Positions 8,935-20,600 are shown, counted from the first letter of the stretch. The stretch is 64,000 nucleotides of DNA from Cherax quadricarinatus (GCF_038502225.1 NC_091293.1:15181061-15245060), one strand, 5' to 3'. Notes: generated by a model not told the origin, from the sequence alone. Numbers and translations are program-made.

Positions 8935-11900
8935 CTACTGGGCCCTCTCTCTCCCTGCTCCATGAGCTTTATCAAACCTCGTCTTAAAACTGTGTATGGT
9001 TCCTGCCTCCACTACGTCATTTTCTAGGCTATTCCACTGCCTTACAACTCTATGACTGAAGAAATACTTCCTAATATCTCTCTGACTCATTTGTGTCTTC
9101 AACTTCCAATTGTGGCCTTTTGTTTCTGTGTCCCCTCCCTGGAACATCCTGTCTTTGTCCACCTTGTCTATTCCACGCAGTATTTTATATGTCGTTATCA
9201 TGTCTCCCCTGACCCTCCTGTCCTCCAGTGTCGTCAGGCCGATTTCCCTTAATCTTTCTTCATAGGACATTCCCCTTAGCTCTGGAACTAACCTTGTCGC
9301 AAACCTTTGTACTTTCTCTAGTTTCTTGACGTGCTTTATCAAGTGCGGGTTCCAAACAGGTGCTGCATACTCCAGTATGGGCCTGACATACACGGTGTAC
9401 AGTGTCTTGAACGATTCCTTACTAAGGTATCGGAATGCTGTTCTCAGGTTTGCCAGGCGCCCATATGCTGCAGCAGTTATCTGGTTGATGTGTGCTTCCG
9501 GAGACATGCTCGGTGTTATACTCACCCCAAGATCTTTCTCCTTGAGTGAGGTTTGCAGTCTTTGGCCACCTAGCCTATACTCGGTCTGTGGTCTTCTGTG
9601 CCCTTCCCCTATCTTCATGACTTTGCATTTGGCAGGATTAAATTCGAGAAGCCATTTGCTGGACCAGGTGTCCAGTCTGTCCAGGTCTCTTTGAAGTCCT
9701 GCCTGGTCCTCATCAGATTTAATTCTCCTCATTAACTTCACATCATCTGCAAACAGGGACACTTCTGAGTCTAACCCTTCCATCATGTCGTTCACATATA
9801 CCAAAAATAGCACTGGTCCTAGGACCGACCCCTGTGGGACCCCGCTCGTCACAGGTGCCCACTGTGATACATCATTACGTACCATGACTCGTTGTTGTCT
9901 CCCTGTCAGGTATTCTCTGATCCATTGCAGTGCCCTTCCTGTTATATGCGCCTGATGCTCTAGCTTCTGCACTAATCTCTTGTGAGGAACTGTGTCAAAG
10001 GCCTTCTTGCAGTCCAAGAAGATGCAATCAACCCACCCCTCTCTCTCGTGTCTTACTTCTGTTATTTTATCATAAAACTCCAGAAGGTTTGTGACACAGG
10101 ATTTGCCTTCCATGAATCCGTGCTGGTTGGCATTTATACTCTTGTTCCGTTCCAGGTGCTCCACCACTCTCCTCCTGATAATCTTCTCCATAATTTTGCA
10201 TACTATACACGTCAATGACACAGGTCTATAGTTTAGTGCCTCTTTTCTGTCTCCTTTTTTAAAAATGGGAACTACATTTGCCGTCTTCCATACCTCAGGT
10301 AGTTGCCCAGTTTCCAGGGACGTGTTGAAGATTGTGGTAAGTGGCATGCACAACATATCTGCTCCCTCTCTAAGGACCCACGGGGAGATGTTGTCCGGTC
10401 CCATTGCCTTTGAGGTATCGATGTCCCTTAGCAGTTTCTTCACCTCCTCCTCATCTGTATGTATGTCGTCCAACACTTGTTGGTGTATTCCTTGCTGGTG
10501 TCCCCATCTGGTCTGTCCCCCCAGAGTCCTTCCTGTCTCTACTGTAAATACTTCCTTAAATCTCGTGTTGAGCTCCTCACATACCTCTTGATCGTTTCTT
10601 GTGAGTTCTCCACCTTCTTTCCTCAGCCTTATCACCTGGTCCTTGACTGTTGTCTTCCTCCTAATGTGGCTATACAGCAGTTTCGGGTCAGATTTGACTT
10701 TCGATGCTATGTCGTTTTCATACTGTCGCTGGGCCTCCCTCCTTATCTGTGCATACTCGTTTCTGGCTCTTCTACTAATCTCCTTGTTTTCCTGGGTCCT
10801 ATGCCTCCTGTACCTTTTCCATTCTCTGTTGCACTTAGTTTTTGCCTCCCTACACCTTCGGGTAAACCAAGGACTCGTTTTGGTCTTCCTATTATTTCTG
10901 TTTCCCTTGGGAACAAAACTTTCCTCTGCCTCCTTGCACTTTGTTGCCACATATTCCATCATCTCGTTTACTGATTTTCCTACCATTTCTCTGTCCCACT
11001 GAACCTCCTGCAGGAAGTTTCTCATACCTGTGTAGTCCCCCCTTTCATAGTTTGGCCTGACCCCTTCAGTTCCTGTTACCTTCTCCACTTGTAACTCTAC
11101 TATATAATCAAAACTCAGCACCACATGATCGCTAGCTCAAAGGGGCCTCTCGTAAGTGATGTCCTCAATGTCTGAACTGCTCAGGGTGAACACAAGATCC
11201 AGTCTTGCTGGCTCATCCTCCCCTCTCTCTCTGGTTGTGTCCCTGACATGTTGATGCATGAGGTTTTCAAGTACCACATCCATCATCTTGGCTCTCCATG
11301 TTTCGGGACCCCATGTGGCTCCAGGTTTTCCCAGTCGATCTCCCTGTGGTTGAAATCGCCCATTACCAGTAACTTTGCTCTGCTCGAGTGAGCTCTTCTT
11401 GCCACCTCAGCCAGTGTGTCCACCATCACCCTGTTGTTTTCTTCGTACTCCTCTCTTGGCCTCCTGCAGTTCTGTGGTGGGTTATACATCACTCCAATGA
11501 CTACTTTATGTTCTCCGGACTGAATTGTACCTACAATGTAGTCTCTTTCTCCAATCATGTCCATGCCTTCCATTTCCTCAAATCCCCATCGGTGTTTTAT
11601 GAGCAGTGCAACCCCTCCTCCCCCTCTACTCCTTCTATCTTTCCTCAGGATCTGATATCCCATTGGGAAGATTGTGTCTGTTATTGTCTCAGCGAGTTTT
11701 GTTTCTGTGACTGCTATGATGTCTGGGGATTTTTCACTGATTCTTTCGTTCCACTCCTCATGTTTATTCGTTATTCCATCCGCGTTTGTGTACCAAACTT
11801 TCAGTTTCTTTTCTATCATTGTGGTCATGCAAGAATATTGGGGTTGGGGGAGCGAGAGCCTTGGTGGGGGCCTATATGGGGCTGTGGTGTAGGTGGGGTT

Positions 11901-12314
11901 TGTGATGATGGGGGTGGGGTCAGAATGCCCATAAGGGACAGCTGTTGGGGTGAGGTTTGTGATATGGGGGTTGGTGGCAGAGGGAACAGTGAGTGGGTTG
12001 TAGTATAGGTTGCTCAGTTGCGTTGGGAATGTCGTGGTTGGAGTCTTTTGGTGGGAGATTCTGTGGGGTGTGTTTGCCCTTCCTCCTGTGTCTGGGTCCT
12101 GCTCATCTTCGTCATTGCCTCTCGTTCCTCCTTGCGTCTCTGTACCCTCTCTTTCAGTGTAGTCCTTTCGTCTTGTGTTCTGTCGCGGTCGAGGTATACT
12201 CTCTGGTACCCCTGTTTGTCCCTCAGTCTTGCTTTCTCTTGCAGAATCCTGGTTCGAACTGATTCTTCCTTGAAAATTACTTTGACAGGCCGTATCCTTC
12301 CACTCGCAAACCAC
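8935..12314 (-). pseudogene. L-A copy 2 ORF2: endonuclease plus reverse transcriptase, two lesions
   Basis: The upstream piece (11283-12314) is open through the ORF1 overlap and carries the endonuclease: KKLKVWYTNADG, AVTETKL, GGGGVALLIKHRWGF, VMYNPPQN, LLVMGDFNHREIDW. One C is missing from the run near 11309-11312 relative to copies 1 and 3, shifting the frame after EPHG. A TGA at 11137-11139 then replaces the Gly codon just before ASDHVV (SDH motif). From 11124 to 8935 a 729-codon frame is intact: basic linker, GPDNISPWVLREGA near residue 240, motif A FLDCKKAFD near 373, motif B GVPQGSVLGP, motif C FADD near 458, and a C-terminal domain with YVRPILEYAAPVWNP. RT motifs look functional; the full ORF2 is not. 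ORF2 has no ATG at its upstream end. Confidence 0.85.
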
Positions 12315-13042
12315 CCAATTCTCTGAAAATTTGTCACCTGGGTCATATCGCCCTCACCTATTGTTTTCATGATGCCTTCAATCATTTTTTTCTCCTCCTG
12401 TTTTATTTCTTCAAAGTTGTCCCCCTTGGCTTCTTGGAGCCCGTACACAAAAACTGACCTCGCCCTTTCCTCCTCCCACTGAGTCTCCATCTGCTTCCTC
12501 TGAGGCATTTTATTTCCTTCCATTGACATGTTCTTGCCTTCAGTCCCTGTCATATCTGGAACTTCTATTCTCAGTGAACTGTCTTTCATGACCAGCTGTC
12601 CCTTGCTACTGCAGTTGGCTGTTAGAATCTCTGCATATAGCATACCTTCATTGTCTTCGGACCTGTCATTTGATCTTAGTGTACTCCTCGTCTTTTCCCT
12701 GGCCCCACGTGGGTCTGATAAGGCCTTCGCGTACGGCATGTCTCCGTTGTTGCTTACCGTCCCCTTGTCTGCGCCTGATGTCACATCTGAATTGTCATTT
12801 GTCTCTCTAATCTGTTTCAGGCTTTGCAGTTTCTCTTCTAAGCACTGTATCCTAGCTTCTGCTGCTAAGACCTGTACTTCCCACTTCCTGCACTCCTCAG
12901 CTATCCGCTCCTCCATTTTCTTACCAAGCTCTACTATCTTCCTTCCCCACTCTTCCTCCCTTTTTTGGAGCTCTAACTCCCAGTCTTTCCTCCCTGGTTC
13001 GTCTACCAGATCTCTGGTTTTCCGTCCTCTAGAGCCACCCAT
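12014..13042 (-). CDS. L-A copy 2 ORF1 protein, intact (342 aa)
   Basis: A complete frame from ATG at 13042 (MGGSRGRKTRDLVDEPG) to the stop at 12014-12016. I chose this start, and not the upstream one in the A-rich tract, because it aligns with the start of copies 1 and 3 and avoids an artificial poly-Lys leader. Residues about 20-75 form a coiled coil (KIVELGKKMEERI, EARIQCLEEKLQSL). A variable acidic linker follows. Residues about 210-320 form an RRM-like/C-terminal domain: RSVFVYGLQEAKGDN, DMTQVTNFQRIGWF, RPVKVIFKEES, RVYLDRDRTQDER. The C-terminus is Gln/Thr-rich. Expected role: binding element RNA as part of the retrotransposition particle. This is the only undamaged coding region I find in the window. 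No host promoter is visible. Confidence 0.8.
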   Translation of the reverse strand: MGGSRGRKTRDLVDEPGRKDWELELQKREEEWGRKIVELGKKMEERIAEECRKWEVQVLAAEARIQCLEEKLQSLKQIRETNDNSDVTSGADKGTVSNNGDMPYAKALSDPRGAREKTRSTLRSNDRSEDNEGMLYAEILTANCSSKGQLVMKDSSLRIEVPDMTGTEGKNMSMEGNKMPQRKQMETQWEEERARSVFVYGLQEAKGDNFEEIKQEEKKMIEGIMKTIGEGDMTQVTNFQRIGWFASGRIRPVKVIFKEESVRTRILQEKARLRDKQGYQRVYLDRDRTQDERTTLKERVQRRKEEREAMTKMSRTQTQEEGQTHPTESPTKRLQPRHSQRN

Positions 13043-13046
13043 TGTG

Positions 13047-13091
13047 TTTTTTTTTTGTTTTTTTTTTTTTTTTTTTTTCTTTTTTTTTTTT
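13047..13091. repeat. T-tract at the 5' end of L-A copy 2
   Basis: About 45 bases, nearly all T, broken by single G and C. On the coding strand of the LINE it is an A-tract directly upstream of the ORF1 ATG. Confidence 0.9.
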
Positions 13092-13279
13092 ACCACAGAC
13101 AGAAGGCTAGAGGAGGGAGAGGGTGCGAGGGGGAGAGAGAAAGGGTAGAAAGAGGGAGAGAGAGGAGAGGGAAAGGGTAGAAAGAGGGAGAGAGAGGAGA
13201 GAGTATGGGGGTGAGGGATAAGACCAAGGGTGAGAGAGAGAAATGTGAGGGGGGAGAGAAAGGGTAGAGAGAGGGAGAA

Positions 13280-13362
<83 letters not shown>

Positions 13363-13441
13363 GGGTGAGGGAAAAGGCTATGAGAGAGAGAAATGCGAGG
13401 GAGGGGTAGAAATATAGAAAAAGGGAGATGGAGAGAGAAGC

Positions 13442-13490
<49 letters not shown>

Positions 13491-13575
13491 AAGGAGGGTG
13501 AGGGAAAAGGCTATGAGAGAGAGAAATGTGAGGGAGGGGTAGAAATATAGAAATAGGGAGATGGAGAGAGAAGCC

Positions 13576-13635
<60 letters not shown>

Positions 13636-13732
13636 GAGAGAGAGAGAGGGAGAGAGAGTGAGAAAGAGAGGGAGAGAGACAGAGAAATGTGAGGGGGGAG
13701 AGAAAGGGTAGAGAGAGGGAGAAAGAGAGGGA

Positions 13733-13770
<38 letters not shown>

Positions 13771-13877
13771 TACAGAGACAGAGAAAAGAGGGTGAGGGAA
13801 AAGGCTATGAGAGAGAGAAATGCGAGGGAGCAGTAGAAAAATGGAAAAAGACAGAAGGAGAGAGAAGCCTATATAGG

Positions 13878-13908
<31 letters not shown>

Positions 13909-14220
13909 AGAGGGAGAGGGAGAGAGGGAGAGAGGGAGCAATAGGGAGAGAGAGGGAGAGAGAGGGAGAGAGGGGGAGAGAGAGGGAGAGAGAGGGAGAG
14001 AGAGGGAGAGAGAGGGGGAGAGAGGGGTAGAGAGGGGGAGAGAGGGGAGAGAGAGTGTGAGAGAGTGTGAGAGTTGGGGGAAGGGGAGGGAAAAAGGCTA
14101 TGAGAGAGAGAAATGCGAGGGAGGGGGAGAGAGAAAGATAGGAGGGAGTGAAGGCAAGAGCAGGGGAGGGGAAAGGTCTGTGGGGGAGGGAAAGGTGTGT
14201 GGGGGGGTGAGGGGACGCGG
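13092..14220. repeat. GA-rich polypurine region with a recurring ~90-bp core
   Basis: The + strand is almost purely A and G for 1.1 kb, mostly (GA)n. Embedded in it is a recurring core beginning GGAGGGTGAGGGAAAAGGCT and ending in GAGAGAAGCCTA, seen at about 13360, 13490 and 13785, with a partial copy near 14083. (GA)n runs of differing length separate the cores. The open frames through it reflect a lack of stop codons in (GA)n/(CT)n and are not genes. A tract this asymmetric could adopt triplex structure. Confidence 0.85.
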
Positions 14221-14261
14221 TCAAATTCCAAGGATCAGCTGTGTGAATGAGTGGGTGTGTG

Positions 14262-14310
14262 TACTCACCTAGTTGTGGTTTCAGGGGTCGAGACTCAGCT
14301 CCTGGCCCCG
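14262..14310 (-). mobile_element. Solo 49-bp LINE 3' end stub
   Basis: Matches the last bases of the L-A 3' ends at 8857-8920 and 17571-17620 (TACTCACCTA, GTTGTGG, CAGGGGTCGA, CTCCTGGCCCCG), with TG-rich sequence on both sides. Either an extremely 5'-truncated insertion or a remnant of a larger one. There is no room for coding sequence. Confidence 0.7.
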
Positions 14311-15466
14311 AGTGTGTATGTGTGTGCGTGCGTGTGTGTGTGAGCACGTCAGTTGTTTATATGTCCCAGAAATACATTTCACCTCTGTGTATCCGTAATA
14401 CTAATAAGATACCATTAACACTGAGAGTAATTCTAATAATTATAATACTAGCGTGTGTTAACGAGTCTTTCTTTCACCCAGTTATGTACTACCTTTTACT
14501 ACATGTGTACCCAATACTTGCTTCTCAGATTGTACTGTCTTTGTGTCCTAAAACATTATCTCTCGAAACTGTTGTCAGGGCTGTAGTCCCATTAGCCCCG
14601 ACTTAATCCTCCTGCCTATTCCTTGCTCCTACAAATTTTATCTTCCTACTACTGCTAGGTGTTGTGTGTATGATAATCGCTCTGGAGCAGGGTTTAGATA
14701 GCGAGCTACCAGTGACCGTAGGGCCGGCTCTACCACTCAAAACTTCCCGCCAACCACAAACAGGTGATTTGTACGTTACTCCTCAGAGGGGACGTCCATC
14801 CAGATGCCTGATGTACGATGCTCGCTGTACGATGCTCGCTGTACGATGACTCGTGCACCTCGCCCTTCCACCTCTGACTTCTTCAGCTATTCTTTTCTCG
14901 TTGCCCTTTTGAGTCCTCATTTACCACACTTATCACTTGTATACTGCTACTTTTATAATTTACACTTCACTTTTGGTAAGTACACTTCTTATTTGTGATG
15001 ACACCCAACCTGTTATGGCGGCCTACTTCCTCAGGCCTACCGCTGCCACCACCTCTGCTTATATATATTTATGTATATGTATGTATATGTATATATATAT
15101 ATATAAATATCCCCTTTCTGGCTAGCTTGTTCACGTTGGCTGTGTGCTACATCACAGTTTCTCATTAGCCAACCTCTCTTAATTCTATTTGATATTTTCT
15201 CTTTAGTCCCTCGCTTTGTACTTTGTATATTTGTAACAGTGTGGCAACAAGTGCCAACTAGGCCTCAACGAACTGGCACTTTGAAATTTTGCTGTATAAT
15301 TTCAGGCTTTCTCTCGCCTTTACTTTATTTATTTTTGCTAATACATTGGTTATCACTTGTAGGGTTGTTCACTGACGTTCTCACTAACACTGGTTGCTTC
15401 TAGCTGCTAAAACACACCCTAAAAGCACTAATATTCCCGGAGCCTGGCGCTTATGACCTACTACAC
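14311..15466. repeat. Unclassified repeat, copy 1, with microsatellites
   Basis: No coding region. A TG-rich stretch lies at 14311-14342, near-identical 14-bp units TGTACGATGCTCGC near 14813-14842, and an AT-rich microsatellite at about 15060-15110. The segment at about 15290-15450 is clearly similar to 17355-17510 (shared ATAATTTCAGGCTTTCTC and a CGGAGCCT block), and 14990-15050 shares TTCAGGCCTACCGCTGCC-like sequence with 16210-16240. I infer one old repeat family present twice. Class unknown. Confidence 0.5.
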
Positions 15467-15473
15467 TGTGTGT

Positions 15474-15545
<72 letters not shown>

Positions 15546-15546
15546 A

Positions 15547-15580
<34 letters not shown>

Positions 15581-15587
15581 TGTGTGG
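15467..15587. repeat. (TG)n microsatellite, ~120 bp
   Basis: Nearly pure TG dinucleotides with a few interruptions, following the unclassified repeat and ending in a G-run. Confidence 0.95.
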
Positions 15588-16245
15588 GGGGGGAGGTATG
15601 CGGGGAGATACTGTTAATACATACAGTAATTCTGGGTTATAAAAAGCGATAATTGCTAATAGGGTCTAAAGCTTCAATAAGTGTCTGCCCTTGTGTGTGT
15701 GTGTGAGGGAGGGATGGTTAGGGGGGGGTAGATCCGTTATACTTCTCTGTTCTGTCTTTCCTAGAAATGCTACACTCTTCGCTTATTGTCCTTTCTGGAT
15801 TTAAGTATCAATTATTGCTGTTATTATCCTATTCCTTGTTCACGTTTAGAGAGGACTTCCTAGCTTCCTAAGTATTCTTACTACTAATAAGTACTGTAAT
15901 AGCTTGCAGGAGTGAGTGACCAGTATCTAACAGCGATGCAAGGCCAAGCCAAGCCACGCCTGCGACATGCAAACCACAATATAGGTGATACTTGCACTGG
16001 CAACGGTCGTGCCAAGTTGCCAGATGCTGATGACGTAGTCGTCGTACATAGCCTAAATCCCTATTTTGGAGATCCTTCATCCGTGATGATTATAACCACA
16101 TGTGCTCATACATCCCTCGTTCCTCATGCTATTTCACTTTTCACTTATGATATTATACACTTCACATTATATACACTTCAATTTATATGTATAATGGCAC
16201 ACAACTTGTCGTGACGTCACTGCTTCAGGCCTACCGCTGCCTAGT
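15588..16245. repeat. Unclassified repeat, copy 2, left part
   Basis: No open frame of substance. The right half (about 15850-16243) shows weak but ordered similarity to 14740-15050, ending with the same CAGGCCTACCGCTGCC block. A CR1-like LINE interrupts it at 16246. Confidence 0.4.
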
Positions 16246-17340
16246 ACATAAGAACATAAGAACATAAGAAAGGAGGAACACTGCAGCAGGCCTGTTGGCC
16301 CATACTAGGCAGGTCCTTTACAATTCATCCCACTAACAAACATTTGACGAACCCAATTTTCAATGCCACCCAAGAAACAAGCTCCGATGTGCAAGTCCCA
16401 CTCAAATCCAACCCCTCCCACTCATGTACTTATCCAACCTAAATTTGAAACTACCCAAAGTCCCAACCTCAATAACCCAACTAGGTAGACTGTTCCACTC
16501 ATCAACTACCCTATTTCCTATGTCCTTTCTAAATCTAAACTTATCCAATTTAAATCCATTACTGCGGGTTCTCTCTTGGAGAGATATCCTCAAGACCTTG
16601 TTAATATCCCCTTTATTAATACCTATCTTCCACTTATACACTTCGATCAGGTCTCCCCTCATTCTTCGTCTAACAAGTGAATGTAACTTAAGAGTCTTCA
16701 ATCTTTCTTCATAAGGAAGATTTCTAATGCTATGTATTAATTTAGTCATCCTACGCTGAATGTTTTCTAACGAATTTATGTCCATTCTGTAACATGGAGA
16801 CCAGAATTGAGCTGCATAATCTAGGTGAGGCCTTACTAATGATGTATAAAGCTGCAGTATGACCTCTGGACTTCTGTTGCTTACACTTCTTGATATAAAT
16901 CCCAGTAATCTATTTGCCTTATTACGTACGCTTAGGCATTGCTGTCTTGGTTTAAGGTTGCTGCTTACCATAACCCCCAAGTCCTTTTCGCAATCTGTAT
17001 GGCTAAGTTCTACATTATTTAACTTATAAGTGCTAGGGTTATGGACACTCCCGAGCTTCAGAACCTTGCATTTATCTACATTGAACTGCATCTGTCACTT
17101 TTCTGACCAAGAGTAGAGTTTGTCTAAATCCTCCTGAAGTTCCCTAACATCTACGTTTGAATCAATTATCCTACCTATCTTCGTGTCATCGGCGAATTTG
17201 CTCATATCACTAGTAATTCCTTCATCAAGATCATTGATATATATTATAAACAACAACGGGCCCAAGACTGATCCCTGTGGAACGCCACTTGTTACTGATC
17301 CCCACTCGGATTTAAGTAGTAGACCAAAACGTTTGGATAA
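16246..17340 (-). mobile_element. CR1-like LINE 3' fragment ('L-D')
   Basis: 5'-truncated copy on the - strand. Its 3' terminus has three tandem units of TCTTATGT (read as ACATAAGA on the + strand at 16246-16269), the 8-bp tail style typical of CR1 elements. The coding part covers reverse transcriptase motif B onward. It differs from both L-A and L-B. The 5' junction near 17330-17360 shows three short TTTTGGATAA-type repeats; I see no clear target duplication. Confidence 0.8.
16402..17325 (-). pseudogene. L-D reverse transcriptase, C-terminal part with a nonsense codon
   Basis: From about 17325 the - strand reads GSVTSGVPQGSVLGP (motif B), a FADDTKI motif C, and then LYSWSEK, followed by TGA where a Trp codon is expected before QMQFNVDKCK (near 17094). 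Below that, 16402-17091 is open for 229 codons: DKCKVLKLG, KDLGVMVSS, LVRPHLDYAAQFWSP, RRRMRGDLIEVYKW, VVDEWNSLPSWV, with the stop at 16402. The palm motifs after the stop and the C-terminal domain are well kept. The element lacks its endonuclease and the N-terminal RT, so it cannot be autonomous. Confidence 0.85.
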
Positions 17341-17537
17341 TTTTGGATAATTTTGGATAATGGATAATTTCAGGCTTTCTCACGACTTTTTCTAACTAAT
17401 AACTTTAGCTATCACTCGTATTATTGCTCACTGACGATGTCACTACCACTGATTACTGTTAGCAGTCACTGCAGCCTTAAAAACATTAGGATTCTCGGAG
17501 CCTTGTGTGCCCACGTCTGCACCCACGGACCCACGCG
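17341..17537. repeat. Unclassified repeat, copy 2, right part
   Basis: Similar to 15290-15450 over about 160 bp (ATAATTTCAGGCTTTCTC, TGCTCACTGACG, a CGGAGCC block). As in copy 1, TG repeats (17538-17556) follow. Confidence 0.6.
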
Positions 17538-17637
17538 TTGTGTGTGTGTGTGTGTGTACTCACCTATTTGTACTCACCTATTTGTGGTTGCAGGGGTCGA
17601 TTCACAGCTCCTGGCCCCGCCTCTTCGCTGATTGCTA

Positions 17638-20600
17638 CTAGGTCCTCTCTCTCCCTGCCCCATGAGCTCTATCATACCTCGCCTTAAAACTATGTATGGT
17701 TCCTGCCTCCACCACATCACTTTCTAGGCTATTCCATGGCCTGACTACTCTATGACTGAAGAAATACTTCCTAACATCCCTTTGATTCATCTGAGTCTTC
17801 AACTTCCAATTGTGACCTCTTGTGTCTGTGTCCCATCTCTGGAACATCCCGTCTTTGTCCACCTCGTCTATTCCGCGCAGTATTTTATATGTCGTTATCA
17901 TGTCTCCCCTGACCCTCCTGGCCTCCAGTGTCGTCAGGCCGATTTCCCTCAACCTTTCTTCATAGGACAATCCCCGTAGCTCTGGGACTAGTCTTGTTGC
18001 AAACATTTGCACTTTCTCTAATTTCTTGACGTGCTTGACTAGGTGTGGATTCCAAACTGGTGCTGCATACTCCAGTATGGGCCTGACGTAGATGGTGTAC
18101 AGAGTCTTAAACGAATCCTTACTGAGGTATCGGAACGCTATCCGTAGGTTTGCCAGGCGCCCGTATGCTGCAGCAGTTATCTGATTGATGTGCGCCTCAG
18201 GAGATATGCTCGGTGTTATACTCACCCCCAGATCTTTTTCCTTGAGTGAGGTTTGCAGTCTTTGGCCATCTAAACTATATTGTGTCTGCGGTCTTCTTTG
18301 CCCTTCCCCAATCTTCATGACTTTGCATTTGGCAGGGTTAAATTCAAGGAGCCAGTTGCTGGACCAGGCTTGTAGCCTGTCCAGATCTCTTTGTAGTCCT
18401 GCCTGATCCTCGTCCGATTCGATTCTTCTCATTAACTTCACATCGTCTGCAAACAAGGACACTTCTGAGTCTATCCCTTCCGTTATGTCGTTCACGTATA
18501 CCAAGAACAGCACAGGTCCTAGGACTGACCCCTGTGGAACCCCGCTTGTCACAGGCGCCCACTCTGACACCTCGTCGCGTACCATGACTCGTTGTTTCCT
18601 CCCTGTCAGATATTCTCTGATCCATTGCAGTGCCTTTCCTGTTATGTGTGCCTGGTCCTCTAGCTTTTGCAGTAACCTCTTGTGAGCCAGTTGCTGGACC
18701 AGGCTTGTAGCCTGTCCAGATCTCTTTGTAGTCCTGCCTGATCCTCGTCCGATTCGATTCTTCTCATTAACTTCACATCGTCTGCAAACAAGGACACTTC
18801 TGAGTCTATCCCTTCCGTTATGTCGTTCACGTATACCAAGAACAGCACAGGTCCTAGGACTGACCCCTGTGGAACCCCGCTTGTCACAGGCGCCCACTCT
18901 GACACCTCGTCGCGTACCATGACTCGTTGTTTCCTCCCTGTCAGATATTCTCTGATCCATTGCAGTGCCTTTCCTGTTATGTGTGCCTGGTCCTCTAGCT
19001 TTTGCAGTAACCTCTTGTGAGGAACTGTGTCGAAAGCCTTCTTGCAGTCCAAAAATACGCAGTCGATCCACCCCTCTCTCTCTTGTCTTACTTCTGTCAC
19101 CTTGTCATAAAACTCTAGTAGGTTTGTGACACAGGATTTTCCTTCCCTGAAACCGTGCTGGTTGTCAATTATACACTTGTTTCTTTCCAGGTGCCCCACC
19201 ACTCTCCTCCTGATGATCTTCTCCATGACCTTGCATACTATACACGTTAGAGATACAGGTCTGTAGTTTAGTGCCTCATGTCTGTCTCCCTTTTTAAAAA
19301 TTGGGACTACATTTGCCATTTTCCATACCTCAGGGAGTTGCCCAGTTTCAAATGATGTGTTGAAGATCTTTGTTAATGGCTCACACAATATCTCTGCTCC
19401 CTCTTTAAGGACCCATGGAGAGATGTTGTCTGGTCCCACCGCCTTTGAGGTGTCAAGTTCGCATAGCAGCTTCTTCACCTCCTCCTTGGTTATATGTACC
19501 CCATCCAGCACTTGCTGGTGTGCCCCCCTGTTCTGATTTCTTGGAGTCCTACTGGTTTCCACTGTAAATACCTCTTTAAATCTTGTGTTGAGCTCCTGAC
19601 ATACCTCTCGGTCGTTTCTTGTGAATTCCCCATCACCCTTCCTCAGTCTGATTACCTGGTCCTTGACTGTTGTTTTCCTCCTGATGTGGCTGTACAACAG
19701 CTTCGGGTCAGTCTTTACTTTTGATGCTATGTCATTTTCATATTGTCTCTGAGCCTCCCTTCTTATCTGTGCATATTCGTTTCTGGCTCTTCGGCTGATT
19801 TCTTTATTTTCCTGAGTTCTCTGTCTTCTGTACCTTTTCCATTCTCTAGTACACCTAGTTTTTGCCTCCCTACACCTTTGGGTGAACCAAGGACTCGTTC
19901 TGTTCTTCCCATTATTTCTGTTTCCCTTGGGAACAAACCTCTCCTCTGCCTCCTTGCATTTTGTTGCTACATAGTCCATCATTTCTTGTACTGGTTTTCC
20001 TGTCAGTTCCCTCTCCCACTGAATGTCTTGAAGGAAGTTCCTCATGCCTGAGTAGTTCCCCCTTTTGTAGTTTGGTTTTTCCCAGCCTATTCCTGCTACT
20101 CTCTCCACTTGGAGCTCAACTATGTAGTCGAAGCACAGAACCACATGATCACTAGCTCCCAGGGGCCTTTCATACATGATACCCTCGATGTCCGAACTAC
20201 TCATGGTGAATACAAGGTCCAACCTTGCTGGTTCATCCTCTCCTCTCTCTCTGGTAGTGTCTCTAACATGTTGATGCATGAGGTTTTCCAGTACCACATC
20301 CATCATCTTGGCTCTCCATGTTTCGGGACCCCCATGGGGCTCCAGGTTTCCCCAGTCAATCTCCTTGTGATTGAAATCACCCATAACTAGTAACTTTGCT
20401 CCCCCCATGTGTGCTCTCCTGGCCACCTCGGCTAGTGTGTTGATCATTGCTCTGTTGCTCTCATCGTATTCTTCTCTTGGCATCCTGCAGTTCTGTGGTG
20501 GGTTGTGCATTACTGCAATTATCACCTTATGTCCCTCAGACTGGATTGTTCCTACTAAGTAGTCCCTTTCGCCCATGCCATCCATTCCTTCCATTTTCTC

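Larger units (their letters stand above)
8857..13046 (-). mobile_element. L-A LINE copy 2, nearly full length
   Basis: Complete from ORF1 to a 3' end made of two TACTCACCTATTTG units on the + strand (8857-8870 and 8871-8884), followed outward by (TG)n. ORF1 is open; ORF2 has one frameshift and one nonsense codon. The ORF1 sequence differs clearly from copies 1 and 3 (MGGSRGRKTRDL start), so this is a different subfamily. The 5' boundary lies at a T-tract (A-tract on the coding strand) at 13047-13091. Confidence 0.85.

Noticed and set aside
7295..12262. Numerous + strand frames of 60-200 codons across the L-A copies
   Set aside because: They are antisense shadows of the - strand ORF1/ORF2, which carry recognisable endonuclease and RT motifs.
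13378..14347. Leu/Ser-rich and Arg/Glu-rich frames in the GA tract
   Set aside because: They are translations of (GA)n/(CT)n, which lack stop codons.
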